From the IMG/VR virus record IMGVR_UViG_3300032326_000054, positions 1 to 26,283 of that record: 26,283 nt of DNA. One strand, given 5' to 3'. The translations under genes and the position numbers were made by a program. The DNA comes from a virus. The notes below the pieces were generated by a model. That model was not told the origin of the DNA. It saw only the letters and a list, made by a program, of their open reading frames with translations, and did not search any database. Below are positions 14,645 to 22,051 of this stretch, in pieces (within the stretch, counting starts at the first letter, position 1; each line of letters opens with the position of its first letter).

Positions 14645-15832
14645 ATGCCTGATATTTATTCAACTACAACATCTGGTTTAGGTTCCAATCTTGTCACTAT
14701 GGCATACGATAAGTTGATTGAACTCAACCTTCGTTCAGTGCCACAGTTCCGTGCTATCGCGGACAAGAAAATTGGAAACCCAACCCACGATGGTTCTTCA
14801 ATCCGTTTCCAGTTCCACAACGATATTGCTGACACCACAATTGCTGGTGCAACACTCGATGAAACTACAGACCCGGATGCAGTATCACTACCAGCGACTA
14901 CAACTCTTGACGTTTCAGCGCAAGAGCTTGGTCGCGTAGTGCTTCCAACTCGTAAGCTCTCACTTATGTCACTTGCTGATGTTGACCCATGGATTGCTAA
15001 CGCAGTTGCATTCAACATGGCAACAACACTTGATAACGGTATCGCTGCCATCCTTGATGCAGGTACAAACGTTATCCGTGAAGCTGGCGGAGCTCTTTCA
15101 ACAACTGCTGCTAAGACTTCAATCGTAGCATCAGACACATTCAAGGGACGCGACGTTCGTTACGCTGTAACAAAGCTTCGCGCTGCTAACGTTGTTCCAC
15201 GTGGCGGAATGTATGTTTCATACATCCACCCAGAAGTCTCACACGACCTTCGTACAGAGACAGGTAACAACATCTGGCGTACACCACATGAGTACCAGAA
15301 TGCTGGTCCACTTCTTGCTGGTGAGCTTGGCGCATGGGAAGGTGTCCGTTTCATCGAGACACCACGCATGACCAACTCAATCTCAGGTGGAGACCTAACA
15401 GCACTTGCTACTGCTCCTGCAGTAAGCGGTGTATCTGGTGCATTCACAATCGTCGTTGCAAACGGCGCATTCGGTGGTCTTGCTGAGGTCGGAGATAAGA
15501 TTTCCGGTACAGGCGTTGGAACTGGTGCAAAGATTACAGCAATCTCAGTTGGTACAACAAACACAACACTTACAGTGTCTGTTGCTAACTCAGGAACTGT
15601 TGGAACAAACACACTCACAGTTACACCTGGAGCACGTGTTTACAACACCTACGTACTCGGACAGCAAGCACTTGCTGAGGCAGTATGGAAGGAACCAGGC
15701 ATTGAGTTTGGTAACGTTGTTGACAAGTTGAACCGTTTCCGTCCAGTCGGATGGCACGGTATTATCAACTGGTCTGTTTACCGTCAAGAGGCGCTATACC
15801 GCATCGAGACAGCTTCATCAGTTCGTGCATAA
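14645..15832 (+). CDS. major capsid protein, N4-gp56-like, with an inserted Gly/Thr/Val-rich domain
   Basis: This is the likely shell subunit, 395 residues. Features that recall the N4-gp56 family of HK97-fold capsids are MPDIYSTTTSG at the start, a central GGMYVSYIHPEVSHDLRTETG (188-207) and the C-terminal WSVYRQEALYRIETASS (376-392). Between FIETPRMTNS (236-245) and RVYNTYVLGQQALAEAVW (331-348), residues about 247-330 are a Gly/Thr/Val/Ala-rich beta segment unlike the rest; I read this as a surface domain inserted into the capsid fold. GAAAGAAGG precedes the ATG by about ten bases. The codons are more biased toward C-ending forms than in neighbours, consistent with high expression. Confidence 0.85.
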   Translation: MPDIYSTTTSGLGSNLVTMAYDKLIELNLRSVPQFRAIADKKIGNPTHDGSSIRFQFHNDIADTTIAGATLDETTDPDAVSLPATTTLDVSAQELGRVVLPTRKLSLMSLADVDPWIANAVAFNMATTLDNGIAAILDAGTNVIREAGGALSTTAAKTSIVASDTFKGRDVRYAVTKLRAANVVPRGGMYVSYIHPEVSHDLRTETGNNIWRTPHEYQNAGPLLAGELGAWEGVRFIETPRMTNSISGGDLTALATAPAVSGVSGAFTIVVANGAFGGLAEVGDKISGTGVGTGAKITAISVGTTNTTLTVSVANSGTVGTNTLTVTPGARVYNTYVLGQQALAEAVWKEPGIEFGNVVDKLNRFRPVGWHGIINWSVYRQEALYRIETASSVRA

Positions 15833-15901
15833 TCTAAGTATTTAGATGGGTGGGGCTAGGGGAAACTCTAGCCTTATCCATAAAACGGCTTAGGAGGTCA
15901 A
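15833..15901 (+). terminator. two hairpins after the capsid gene (possible weak terminator/processing site)
   Basis: TCTAA/TTAGA (15833-15837 with 15842-15846) and GGCTAG/CTAGCC (15854-15859 with 15868-15873) are perfect stems just after the capsid stop. The second is followed by TTATCC rather than a T-run. A role in tuning capsid versus downstream transcript levels is likely; full termination is doubtful because genes continue 28 bases later. AGGAGG at 15892-15897 serves the next gene. Confidence 0.45.
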
Positions 15902-16153
15902 ATGGCATACAGATTCACGACACCGACAATCAGCGAAGGACCTGCTGGCGAAGGGCGTCTATTCAGCCGTTACAGGCTTACAAGGGGCATATCAGTCCTC
16001 AAGATAGACGGAGTTTACTATGAACTTCGCTATCCCTCAGCAGAGGAAGTGGCATCTGCCCAGGCTGCCTATATCGGTGGCTACTCCTATGAAGTTGATG
16101 AGGGCGAAAAGATTCAGTTGGAAGAAGCAGGATACACGGTGGAGACGGTATGA
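15902..16153 (+). CDS. small conserved phage protein after the capsid gene
   Basis: The 83-residue product begins MAYRFTTPTISEGPAGEG and continues RLFSRYRLTRGISVLKIDG. I recall this pattern from many phage genomes immediately downstream of the capsid gene, but no function is attached to it in my knowledge. It looks like a compact beta-rich domain with an acidic end. AGGAGG lies five bases before the ATG. Its last codons overlap the next ATG by four bases. A neck or capsid-associated role is inferred from position. Confidence 0.8.
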   Translation: MAYRFTTPTISEGPAGEGRLFSRYRLTRGISVLKIDGVYYELRYPSAEEVASAQAAYIGGYSYEVDEGEKIQLEEAGYTVETV

Positions 16154-16464
16154 AACACAGAGAGAAACACCCAGAGGATGTTGATGGTTGCTTTGGGTGC
16201 AAGGTAATCGGACTTCAACTTAACTCAGGAGATGCTTCCTCACAGAAGCAGACCAGCAATAAAAAGTGGGAAGGCGAACTAGAAGCCTACCGTTCAGCGC
16301 GAGCTCAAGGTATTCAACCTGCTGGTACAAGTATGGAAAAGATTCGTGAAGCACAACGTGCCTCCGATGTTATGGGTAAGGCATTTGATGCCAACACCAT
16401 GGGTAGTACAGAAATAATCCAAAATAAGACAGTATCTAAACTCAAGGAAGTGGGAGCAATATAA
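16150..16464 (+). CDS. small protein with CxxC/His motif, unknown function
   Basis: The 104-residue product has H3, H7, C14 and C17 in MKHREKHPEDVDGCFGCKV, a plausible zinc-binding knuckle. YRSARAQGIQPAGTSMEKI lies in the middle. I recall very similar sequences in metagenomic and actinobacterial phages beside capsid genes, always without a function. It overlaps the previous gene by four bases (ATGA), and its stop overlaps the next ATG by one base. The C-terminal part is probably helical. A structural zinc role is inferred; no enzymatic motif is seen. Confidence 0.8.
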   Translation: MKHREKHPEDVDGCFGCKVIGLQLNSGDASSQKQTSNKKWEGELEAYRSARAQGIQPAGTSMEKIREAQRASDVMGKAFDANTMGSTEIIQNKTVSKLKEVGAI

Positions 16465-16592
16465 TGCCAAAAGTAGGAAAAAAAGAATTTCCATACACAG
16501 CTAAGGGTATGGCTATGGCCAAGATGGAAGCCAAGAAGACTGGCAAGAAGATGGCTAAGAAGAAGACCATGAACCGCAAGAAGGGCATGTAA
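16464..16592 (+). CDS. 42-residue Lys-rich mini-protein
   Basis: ATG at 16464 overlaps the previous stop (TAATG) and the frame runs to TAA at 16590-16592. The product begins MPKVGKKEFPYTAKGMAMAK and ends with a Lys/Met/Arg-rich tail. Similar tiny proteins (KGMAxAKxxAKxTG) recur after capsid genes in phages in my memory; no function is known. The tight packing between genes and the Lys-rich composition shared with its neighbours support it as real. Confidence 0.7.
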   Translation: MPKVGKKEFPYTAKGMAMAKMEAKKTGKKMAKKKTMNRKKGM

Positions 16593-16594
16593 TT

Positions 16595-16756
16595 ATGTCT
16601 GTAAAGGGCGAGAAGTACAAGTCAATGGCTGCTAAGAAAAAGCACGAAAAGATGGAAGGCGCAAAAGAGCGCAAGATGGAATATGGGACTAAAAAGAAAA
16701 CCGCAAAGAAGGCAGTTAAGAAGGCTGCAAAGCGCGGACTATTTGGAGGCATGTAA
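16595..16756 (+). CDS. 53-residue Lys-rich mini-protein
   Basis: ATG at 16595 follows the previous stop by two bases, and TAA is at 16754-16756. The product is extremely basic (MSVKGEKYKSMAAKKKHEKM, then KKTAKKAVKKAAKRGLFGGM). Stop and start of this gene and its neighbours share the same TAATTATG junction at 16590-16597 and 16754-16761, suggesting copied cassettes. A histone-like nucleic-acid-binding role is inferred from composition only. Confidence 0.68.
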   Translation: MSVKGEKYKSMAAKKKHEKMEGAKERKMEYGTKKKTAKKAVKKAAKRGLFGGM

Positions 16757-16758
16757 TT

Positions 16759-17010
16759 ATGGGAATGTCATATCTAGATAACCTAAAAAAAGAACTAGCT
16801 CAAAAAGGTAAAGCTGGAGAAAAGCTATCAAAGGCAAAGTATAAGGCTACCTACGGAACAGCTGGTATTAAGTATCCTGCTGATAAGCCTGCTGCTTCAA
16901 GAGCTGCAAAGAATAACGATAAGGCTCTAGGTCAGCTATTCGGTGCTTTGCTTCAAGGTCGTCGTTATGATGACAAAACTGGAAAGCAGATTAAGGCTAA
17001 GAAGAAGTGA
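16759..17010 (+). CDS. small basic protein of the post-capsid cassette
   Basis: The 83-residue product (MGMSYLDNLKKELAQKGKAG and onward) is Lys/Ala/Gly-rich, with a central YKATYGTAGIKYPADKPAAS and a Lys-only end (KAKKK). I recognise no domain. It is joined to the previous gene by TAATTATG and to the next by a four-base GTGA overlap. Its C-terminal Lys tract resembles those of the neighbours, so the group may act together on DNA. Confidence 0.75.
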   Translation: MGMSYLDNLKKELAQKGKAGEKLSKAKYKATYGTAGIKYPADKPAASRAAKNNDKALGQLFGALLQGRRYDDKTGKQIKAKKK

Positions 17011-17189
17011 AGAAAGCAGCAAAATCTAAAGTCAACGCTGCTGGTAATTATACCAAGCCTGGCATGAGAGCTGCTTTGTTTAAGAAGATTAAGGCTGGTT
17101 CTAAGGGTGGAGACCCTGGAGAATGGTCTGCTCGTAAAGCACAACTACTTGCTGTTCAATATAAGAAAGCAGGCGGGGGTTACAAATAA
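17007..17189 (+). CDS. 60-residue basic protein, motif known from viral small proteins
   Basis: It starts with GTG overlapping the previous stop (GTGA). The core reads GNYTKPGMRAALFKKIKAGS followed by KGGDPGEWSARKAQLLAVQY. I recall this GGxPGxWSARKAQ motif from a domain of unknown function in phages and some large DNA viruses, but cannot confirm the family number. The stop overlaps the next ATG by one base. Function unknown. Confidence 0.8.
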   Translation: MKKAAKSKVNAAGNYTKPGMRAALFKKIKAGSKGGDPGEWSARKAQLLAVQYKKAGGGYK

Positions 17190-17425
17190 TGGCACTTGCT
17201 AAATCTCAACAGTCACTCAAGAAGTGGACTGCGCAGAAGTGGAAGACTTCTGATGGCAAGCCGTCAAAAGGAAAGAAAAGATATTTACCTGCTGCTGCTT
17301 GGTCTGCATTAAGTCCTGCAGAAAAAGCTGCTACCAACAAGGCTAAAGCCAAAGGTAACGCAAAGGGTAAACAGTTCGTAAGACAACCTAAAGCAATCGC
17401 AAAGAAAACAGCAGGTTACAGATGA
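17189..17425 (+). CDS. 78-residue basic protein with RYLPAAAWSALSPAEKAATN motif
   Basis: The product has SLKKWTAQKWKTSDGKPSKG near the start, then RYLPAAAWSALSPAEKAATN and a Lys-rich tail. This sequence type occurs beside the preceding WSARKAQ protein in other viral genomes as I remember it; both are uncharacterised. It overlaps both neighbours: TAATG at the start, and ATGA at the end, where the next ATG is 17422. A DNA-binding virion protein is a guess from charge. Confidence 0.78.
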   Translation: MALAKSQQSLKKWTAQKWKTSDGKPSKGKKRYLPAAAWSALSPAEKAATNKAKAKGNAKGKQFVRQPKAIAKKTAGYR

Positions 17426-17700
17426 AAGACTCAAGATTAAAACGGGCTGGGGTAGCTGGCTATAACAAGCCTAAGCGTACTCCAAGCCACCCTACTAAGT
17501 CACACGTAGTTGTGGCTAAGGTAGGTAGCCAGGTCAAAACCATTCGCTTTGGACAACAAGGCGTGTCTGGCTCACCTAAGAAAAAAGGAGAGTCTGCATC
17601 ATATGCAGCGCGTCGCAAATCCTTTAAGGCGCGTCATGCAAGCAATATATCTAAAGGAAAAATGAGTGCCGCATATTGGGCAGATAAGGTGAAATGGTAA
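17422..17700 (+). CDS. 92-residue basic protein, conserved viral family of unknown function
   Basis: The product contains KPKRTPSHPTKSHVVVAK, then IRFGQQGVSGS, a Ser/Lys linker and SFKARHASNISKGKMSAAYW just before the end. The FGQQG and RRKSFKARHA...KGKMSAAYWA pattern is well known to me as a phage/viral domain of unknown function, though I cannot confirm the accession. It is the most recognisable of the cassette. The start overlaps the previous stop by four bases and the stop overlaps the next start by one. Probably a small packaged nucleic-acid-associated protein; evidence is composition only. Confidence 0.82.
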   Translation: MKDSRLKRAGVAGYNKPKRTPSHPTKSHVVVAKVGSQVKTIRFGQQGVSGSPKKKGESASYAARRKSFKARHASNISKGKMSAAYWADKVKW

Positions 17701-18191
17701 TGGCAATTAAAGTTAAGCAAGACATGATTGACTTCATTAAATCTCAGGGAATGACTAAGGCGCTCAAGCGCGCTGGTGAAATTAAGGCTTCTGGAGCTAA
17801 AGGCGAAGCTGAGTTTCTAGAAGGTGTACGACGCATGTACGGTGCAAACCGTCTTTCTGCTGCAGCTAAGGCTGCTGCACCTAAGGCTGCTCCTAAGATG
17901 GATAGAGGACCTGCAACAAGAGTTTCTAAGATGGCAGACAGAGGACCAGCTGTAAGAACAGCAGCAAAGAAAGCTGTTGCGGATAGAGGGCCAGCTGTAA
18001 GAAAAATAACAAAGAAGGCTGTTGCTAATCCTACTGCAAAGAAGTCAGGAACTACTGACCCATTTGCTAAAGCAGTATTCGGTGTAGGTCGTGCTGTAGG
18101 ACGTGTTCTAAGTGGACAAGAAGCAGCCGATAGATTGAAGAAGGCTAAAGCTGCAGAAGCAGCACGTAAAGCCGCTGCAAACAAGAAGTAA
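17700..18191 (+). CDS. basic repeat protein with three DRGPA motifs
   Basis: The product has 163 residues from the coupled ATG at 17700; an in-frame ATG at 17694 is possible but would overlap the previous gene more. The N-terminal ~50 residues are helical (KVKQDMIDFIKSQGMTKALK). Residues 68-72, 80-84 and 95-99 are the same DRGPA followed by a basic linker. The C-terminus is an Ala/Lys-rich helix (EAADRLKKAKAAEAARKAAA) like histone H1 tails. It ends the post-capsid cassette of small proteins. A nucleoid-like role for packaged DNA is inferred from composition. Confidence 0.7.
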   Translation: MAIKVKQDMIDFIKSQGMTKALKRAGEIKASGAKGEAEFLEGVRRMYGANRLSAAAKAAAPKAAPKMDRGPATRVSKMADRGPAVRTAAKKAVADRGPAVRKITKKAVANPTAKKSGTTDPFAKAVFGVGRAVGRVLSGQEAADRLKKAKAAEAARKAAANKK

Positions 18192-18213
18192 TTAAACTTT
18201 AAAAAGGAAAACA

Positions 18214-19119
18214 ATGACAATAACCTATGCCGGTTTGGTGGACGATGTTCTGCTTAAACTATCAGGATACACTCTAAGACAAGACCGAACAACTCACCTA
18301 ACCAGTGAATTGTCATCTAGTGGGCTCTCTTTGAGTCTTTCTAGCGTACAGAATATCGGTAAAGGTTCTATTGAAATTGACGATGAACTTATCTGGATAG
18401 ATACATACGATAGAATTTCATCAACAGCAACTGCTGCACCTTATGGTCGTGGCTTCCAGGGAACAACTGCAGCACTACATCCTGTTAATTCAAAGGTAAC
18501 TATTGCTCCTACATTTCCAAGACAGTCAGTAAAAACTGCTATCAATGAAGCGATAGAGGGGCTTTATCCATCCCTCTACGCTATTGGTACATATACCTTT
18601 ACGTATAACACAACAGTTAATACTTACCCACTTCCTGCAGAGGTGCAGTCAATTCAAAACATTTCATGGTCTACAATAGGACCTACAAAAGAGTGGCTTC
18701 CGTTGCGTAACTGGCGACAGGATTCAATGGCTAACACAGCATCTTTCCCAACAGGAAACACTATTACAATTTACGACAATGTAGATGCTGGACGAACAAT
18801 TCAGATTACATATACAAAGATACCTACATCCCTTTCAGACTCTGCATCTAACGCAGTATTTGAGACAGTAACTGGACTTGCTTCATCAGTTAAGGATGTA
18901 GTTGTCTATGGTGCGGCTTATCGCCTTGCAGCGTTTATGGATGCTGGACGTCTGAACTACTCATCTGCGGAAGCGGATAATGCGGATACAAAGATTCAGT
19001 ATGGTTCTGGTGCGTCGAACTCACGCTTCTTCTTGGCGTTGTATACCCAGAGGCTCAAGGAAGAATCTGCAAAACTCAAAGACCTTTATCCAACCCGAAT
19101 CCACTACACGAGGTACTAA
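18214..19119 (+). CDS. neck/head-to-tail adaptor-like protein
   Basis: The 301-residue product likely joins the portal to the tail. It begins MTITYAGLVDDVLLKLSGYT and has a beta module at about 48-100 (GKGSIEIDDELIWID, then YGRGFQGTTAALHPVNSKV). It ends in a helical region with FFLALYTQRLKEESAKLKDL and YPTRIHYTRY. I recall the final LYPTRIHYTR-type ending from phage adaptor or tail-tubular-A-like genes in the same position. AAAGGAAAA precedes the ATG by about four bases. It stands between the basic cassette and the fibre. Exact family is uncertain; a pure tail protein is the alternative. Confidence 0.65.
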   Translation: MTITYAGLVDDVLLKLSGYTLRQDRTTHLTSELSSSGLSLSLSSVQNIGKGSIEIDDELIWIDTYDRISSTATAAPYGRGFQGTTAALHPVNSKVTIAPTFPRQSVKTAINEAIEGLYPSLYAIGTYTFTYNTTVNTYPLPAEVQSIQNISWSTIGPTKEWLPLRNWRQDSMANTASFPTGNTITIYDNVDAGRTIQITYTKIPTSLSDSASNAVFETVTGLASSVKDVVVYGAAYRLAAFMDAGRLNYSSAEADNADTKIQYGSGASNSRFFLALYTQRLKEESAKLKDLYPTRIHYTRY

Positions 19120-19122
19120 TCC

Positions 19123-21306
19123 ATGCCAATAAGAAAATATTCCTCAACTTCCCAGGAAGTAACACTTACTACAGCACTTAGTAACAGTGCGACAACTATG
19201 GTGGTTTCTTCTGCATCTGCTCTACTTAGCGGAATTACTCCAGCATCAGGTGAGACATTTACTGTTGTTATCGACCCAGATACATCTCTTGAAGAAATTG
19301 TAGATGTAACTACTCCTAGTGCTCCAGGAAGTAATACTCTTACAATTACACGTGGCACTGGTGTAGACGGCACTACAGCTATTGCGCACTCTGCTGGAGC
19401 TAAGGTACGTCACATGGCAATTGGCCGTGACTTCCGTGAAGCTAATAGCCACATTGAAAATGTAACTACAGCACACGGTTTGACTATTGCTAACGTGCTA
19501 GAGACAACCGACACAAACATGATTACAACAGCAATGTTGCAGTCTAACGCTGTAACCACAGCCAAGATTACTGATGCAAATGTAACTACAGCCAAGATAG
19601 CAGACTCTGCTATTACATCAGCCAAGATTGCAGACCTTACGATTGCTACAGGTGACATTGCTGACTCAGCTATTACAAGTGGTAAGATTGCAACTGGTGC
19701 TGTAGGCACAGTTAAGATTGATGACCTATCAGTTACTACAGCTAAGATTGCAGATGGTGCTATAACATCCGCTAAGTTGGCAGATGGTGGTATTGGAACT
19801 GCAGACATTGCTGACCTAGCCATTACAACAGGCAAGGTAGCAGACAGTGCTATTACTTCGGCCAAGATTGCTGACGGCACTATTGTCGCAGGCGACATAG
19901 CTGACGGCGCTATTACAAGCGCAAAGATTTTAGATGGCACAATTGTTGCTGGTGACTTAGCCGATGGCGCAGTAACATCTGCCAAGATTTTAGACGGTAC
20001 TATTGTCAACGCAGACATCAACGCTTCTGCTGGTATTGCTTATTCTAAGCTGAGCCTTGGTGGAACTATTACTTCTGCCGACTTAGTAGATGGAACTATT
20101 GTTGCCTCTGATATTGCTAACGGAACTATCACTGCAGCTAAGATGGTATCTGACCCTTATGCTCGCGCTAACCACACAGGCACACAGGCTGCTTCAACTA
20201 TCTCAGACTTTGATACACAGGTACGTACTAATCGTTTAGACCAGATGGCTGCACCTACTGGCTCGGTATCTCTTAACAGCCAGAAGGTAACATCTCTCGC
20301 TACACCAACTGATAACGCAGATGCTGCGACTAAGTTGTACGTAGATACAAAGGTCGCAGACCTGGTTAACTCAGCACCTGGAACTTTAGACACACTCGGT
20401 GAGATTGCTAACGCAATTCAATCAGGTGGAACTGTATACGAGTCATTCGTACTCAAGGCTGGTTCTACTATGACTGGTGCTCTTACACTCTCAGGTGCTC
20501 CTACTAGCAATCTACACGCTGCAACAAAGGCTTATGTAGATACAGTTGCAGGTTCTGCTACAGCTGCTGCAGCTAGTGCTACCGCTGCTGCTGCATCATA
20601 TGATTCTTTTGATGACCGCTACCTTGGCGCTAAGTCATCTGCTCCATCTGTAGATAATGATGGTAACGCACTTCTTGAAGGTGCTCTTTACTGGAACTCA
20701 GTAGACAATGCTATGTACGCTTGGACAGGTTCTGAGTGGGGTTCAATCTCATCTACCGCAGAAATCTATCGCTTCCGCTTCACAGCATCTGGCGGAGAAA
20801 CATCAGAGTCTGGTCCAGATGATAACGGTCTAACCCTATCTTACCTTCCAGGTAAGGAGCAGGTATACCTTAACGGTGTACTTCTTGCTCGCACATCTGA
20901 CTACACAGCTAGTAACGGTACAAGTATCTCATCTCTTGCAGCACTTGCTGCTGGAGATATTCTAGAAGTTATTACCTTTACATCATTTGAAGTTGCCGAT
21001 GCAATTGCTCGAACAGTCTTTGATGCTAAGGGTGACATCCTAGTAGGAACTGCAGCTGACACTGTAGGAAAGTTAACAGTTGGTACTAATGGCTATGCGT
21101 TAATGGCTGACTCATCAACAGCGACTGGTCTTAAGTGGGGCGCTGTATCAGTGTCACCACTTACAGGTACAGGTGGCGACTTAGGCGACACTATTTTTAC
21201 AGGAACAACTGAGCCTTCATCACCGACTACTGGTGATATATGGATTGATGCAGTTCCAAGCACACAAGCAGACCTAACAATAATGAACATTATGGGAGCG
21301 TACTAA
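19123..21306 (+). CDS. long tail fibre with 10-residue repeat shaft
   Basis: The product has 727 residues. The N-terminal module (about 9-100) is beta-rich and ends RGTGVDGTTAIAHSAGAKV; it probably attaches the fibre. Residues 147-341 are about eighteen 10-residue units of the form AKIADGAITS, built from exact 30-base periods from 19561, with one 12-residue unit (YSKLSLGGTITS). Such repeats make trimeric beta-helical shafts. Then come LKAGSTMTGALTLSGAPTSN (about 443-462), an Ala-rich stalk (about 480-495), and a C-terminal part with AKGDILVG...VGTNGYALMADS...TGLKW (about 635-673). Its last codons supply GGGAGC as ribosome site for the next gene. Host-range determinant by inference. Confidence 0.85.
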   Translation: MPIRKYSSTSQEVTLTTALSNSATTMVVSSASALLSGITPASGETFTVVIDPDTSLEEIVDVTTPSAPGSNTLTITRGTGVDGTTAIAHSAGAKVRHMAIGRDFREANSHIENVTTAHGLTIANVLETTDTNMITTAMLQSNAVTTAKITDANVTTAKIADSAITSAKIADLTIATGDIADSAITSGKIATGAVGTVKIDDLSVTTAKIADGAITSAKLADGGIGTADIADLAITTGKVADSAITSAKIADGTIVAGDIADGAITSAKILDGTIVAGDLADGAVTSAKILDGTIVNADINASAGIAYSKLSLGGTITSADLVDGTIVASDIANGTITAAKMVSDPYARANHTGTQAASTISDFDTQVRTNRLDQMAAPTGSVSLNSQKVTSLATPTDNADAATKLYVDTKVADLVNSAPGTLDTLGEIANAIQSGGTVYESFVLKAGSTMTGALTLSGAPTSNLHAATKAYVDTVAGSATAAAASATAAAASYDSFDDRYLGAKSSAPSVDNDGNALLEGALYWNSVDNAMYAWTGSEWGSISSTAEIYRFRFTASGGETSESGPDDNGLTLSYLPGKEQVYLNGVLLARTSDYTASNGTSISSLAALAAGDILEVITFTSFEVADAIARTVFDAKGDILVGTAADTVGKLTVGTNGYALMADSSTATGLKWGAVSVSPLTGTGGDLGDTIFTGTTEPSSPTTGDIWIDAVPSTQADLTIMNIMGAY
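19561..20145 (+). repeat. 30-base tandem repeats encoding the fibre shaft
   Basis: Starting at 19561 the DNA runs in 30-base steps (19591, 19621, 19651 and so on) with synonymous drift between units; one 36-base unit occupies 20041-20076. The unit typically reads [A/G]-K-I-A-D-G-A-I-T-S. These are coding repeats, not CRISPR: there are no conserved repeats separated by unique spacers. Confidence 0.8.
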
Positions 21307-22043
21307 TGCCAATCAAAAGATATAACGGAACCGCCTGGGAAGTCGTCGCAGGTGATGGAGTTGCTGGAGCACAAGGACCAGCAGGTGCTGATGGCTCTGC
21401 ACCATTAACAACCAAAGGTGATTTGCTTAGTAGAACATCTAGTGCAGTTGCACGCCTTGGTGTTGGTTCTAACGGCACAGTTCTTACTGCTGATTCAGCA
21501 GAAACAACTGGCTTAAAATGGGTTACACCTGCAACGAGCGCCAGCGGTTTAACATTTATCACTAAATCAACTGCATCAAGCGTTTCATCTCACACAATTT
21601 CAAACTGCTTTACCTCAACATATGCTAACTACAGAGTTATTTTTAATCTTACAGGAGTACAAAATACCGCAACAGATTTAACCCTTCAACTTACTGTTGG
21701 TGGTACAGCGACAACAAGCGGATATGCTTCTCAAAGATTATTTGCGACAAATACAAGCGTTGTAGCTGACCAAAGCAATCAGGGAACTGACGAATGGAAT
21801 TTTCATTATGTATCAAATGCTTATCCAGCTTCACCATTTGGCAAAATTGAATTTGGAAATCCAAATGTAGCGACAGATTCAAGTTTTACAAGCGAAGGTT
21901 ATTCACGATTTTCTGCTGGTCAATACATTTTTTATAATGCTGGAAATTTAAATAACACAACTCAATATGATGGATTTAAAATCCTGAGTGCAAGCGGAAC
22001 TTTTTCAGGCGATTTCTATGTGTACGGCTATCAGAAGGCATAG
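21306..22043 (+). CDS. second fibre/receptor-binding protein with collagen-like start
   Basis: The product has 245 residues and begins MPIKRYNGTAWEVV, followed by a short collagen-like GVAGAQGPAGADGSA (about 18-32). Next is KGDLLSRT...VGSNGTVLTADS...TGLKW (about 37-73), the same module as the end of the upstream long fibre. The rest (75-245) is a Ser/Thr/Asn/aromatic-rich beta domain, probably a trimeric receptor-binding tip. The start overlaps the previous stop (TAATG). It looks like a tip split off from a fibre. Receptor unknown. Confidence 0.75.
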   Translation: MPIKRYNGTAWEVVAGDGVAGAQGPAGADGSAPLTTKGDLLSRTSSAVARLGVGSNGTVLTADSAETTGLKWVTPATSASGLTFITKSTASSVSSHTISNCFTSTYANYRVIFNLTGVQNTATDLTLQLTVGGTATTSGYASQRLFATNTSVVADQSNQGTDEWNFHYVSNAYPASPFGKIEFGNPNVATDSSFTSEGYSRFSAGQYIFYNAGNLNNTTQYDGFKILSASGTFSGDFYVYGYQKA

Positions 22044-22051
22044 GGAGAATT

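Noticed and set aside
17744-18220. 158-codon minus-strand open frame, and a 203-codon one at 19410-20021
   Set aside because: They mirror the repeat-rich basic protein and the fibre shaft. No start signals are present and no gene is expected inside a one-direction operon.
19561-20145. Possible CRISPR array because of 30-base periodicity
   Set aside because: The units are contiguous, in frame, diverged mainly at third positions, and have no unique spacers. They encode a fibre shaft.
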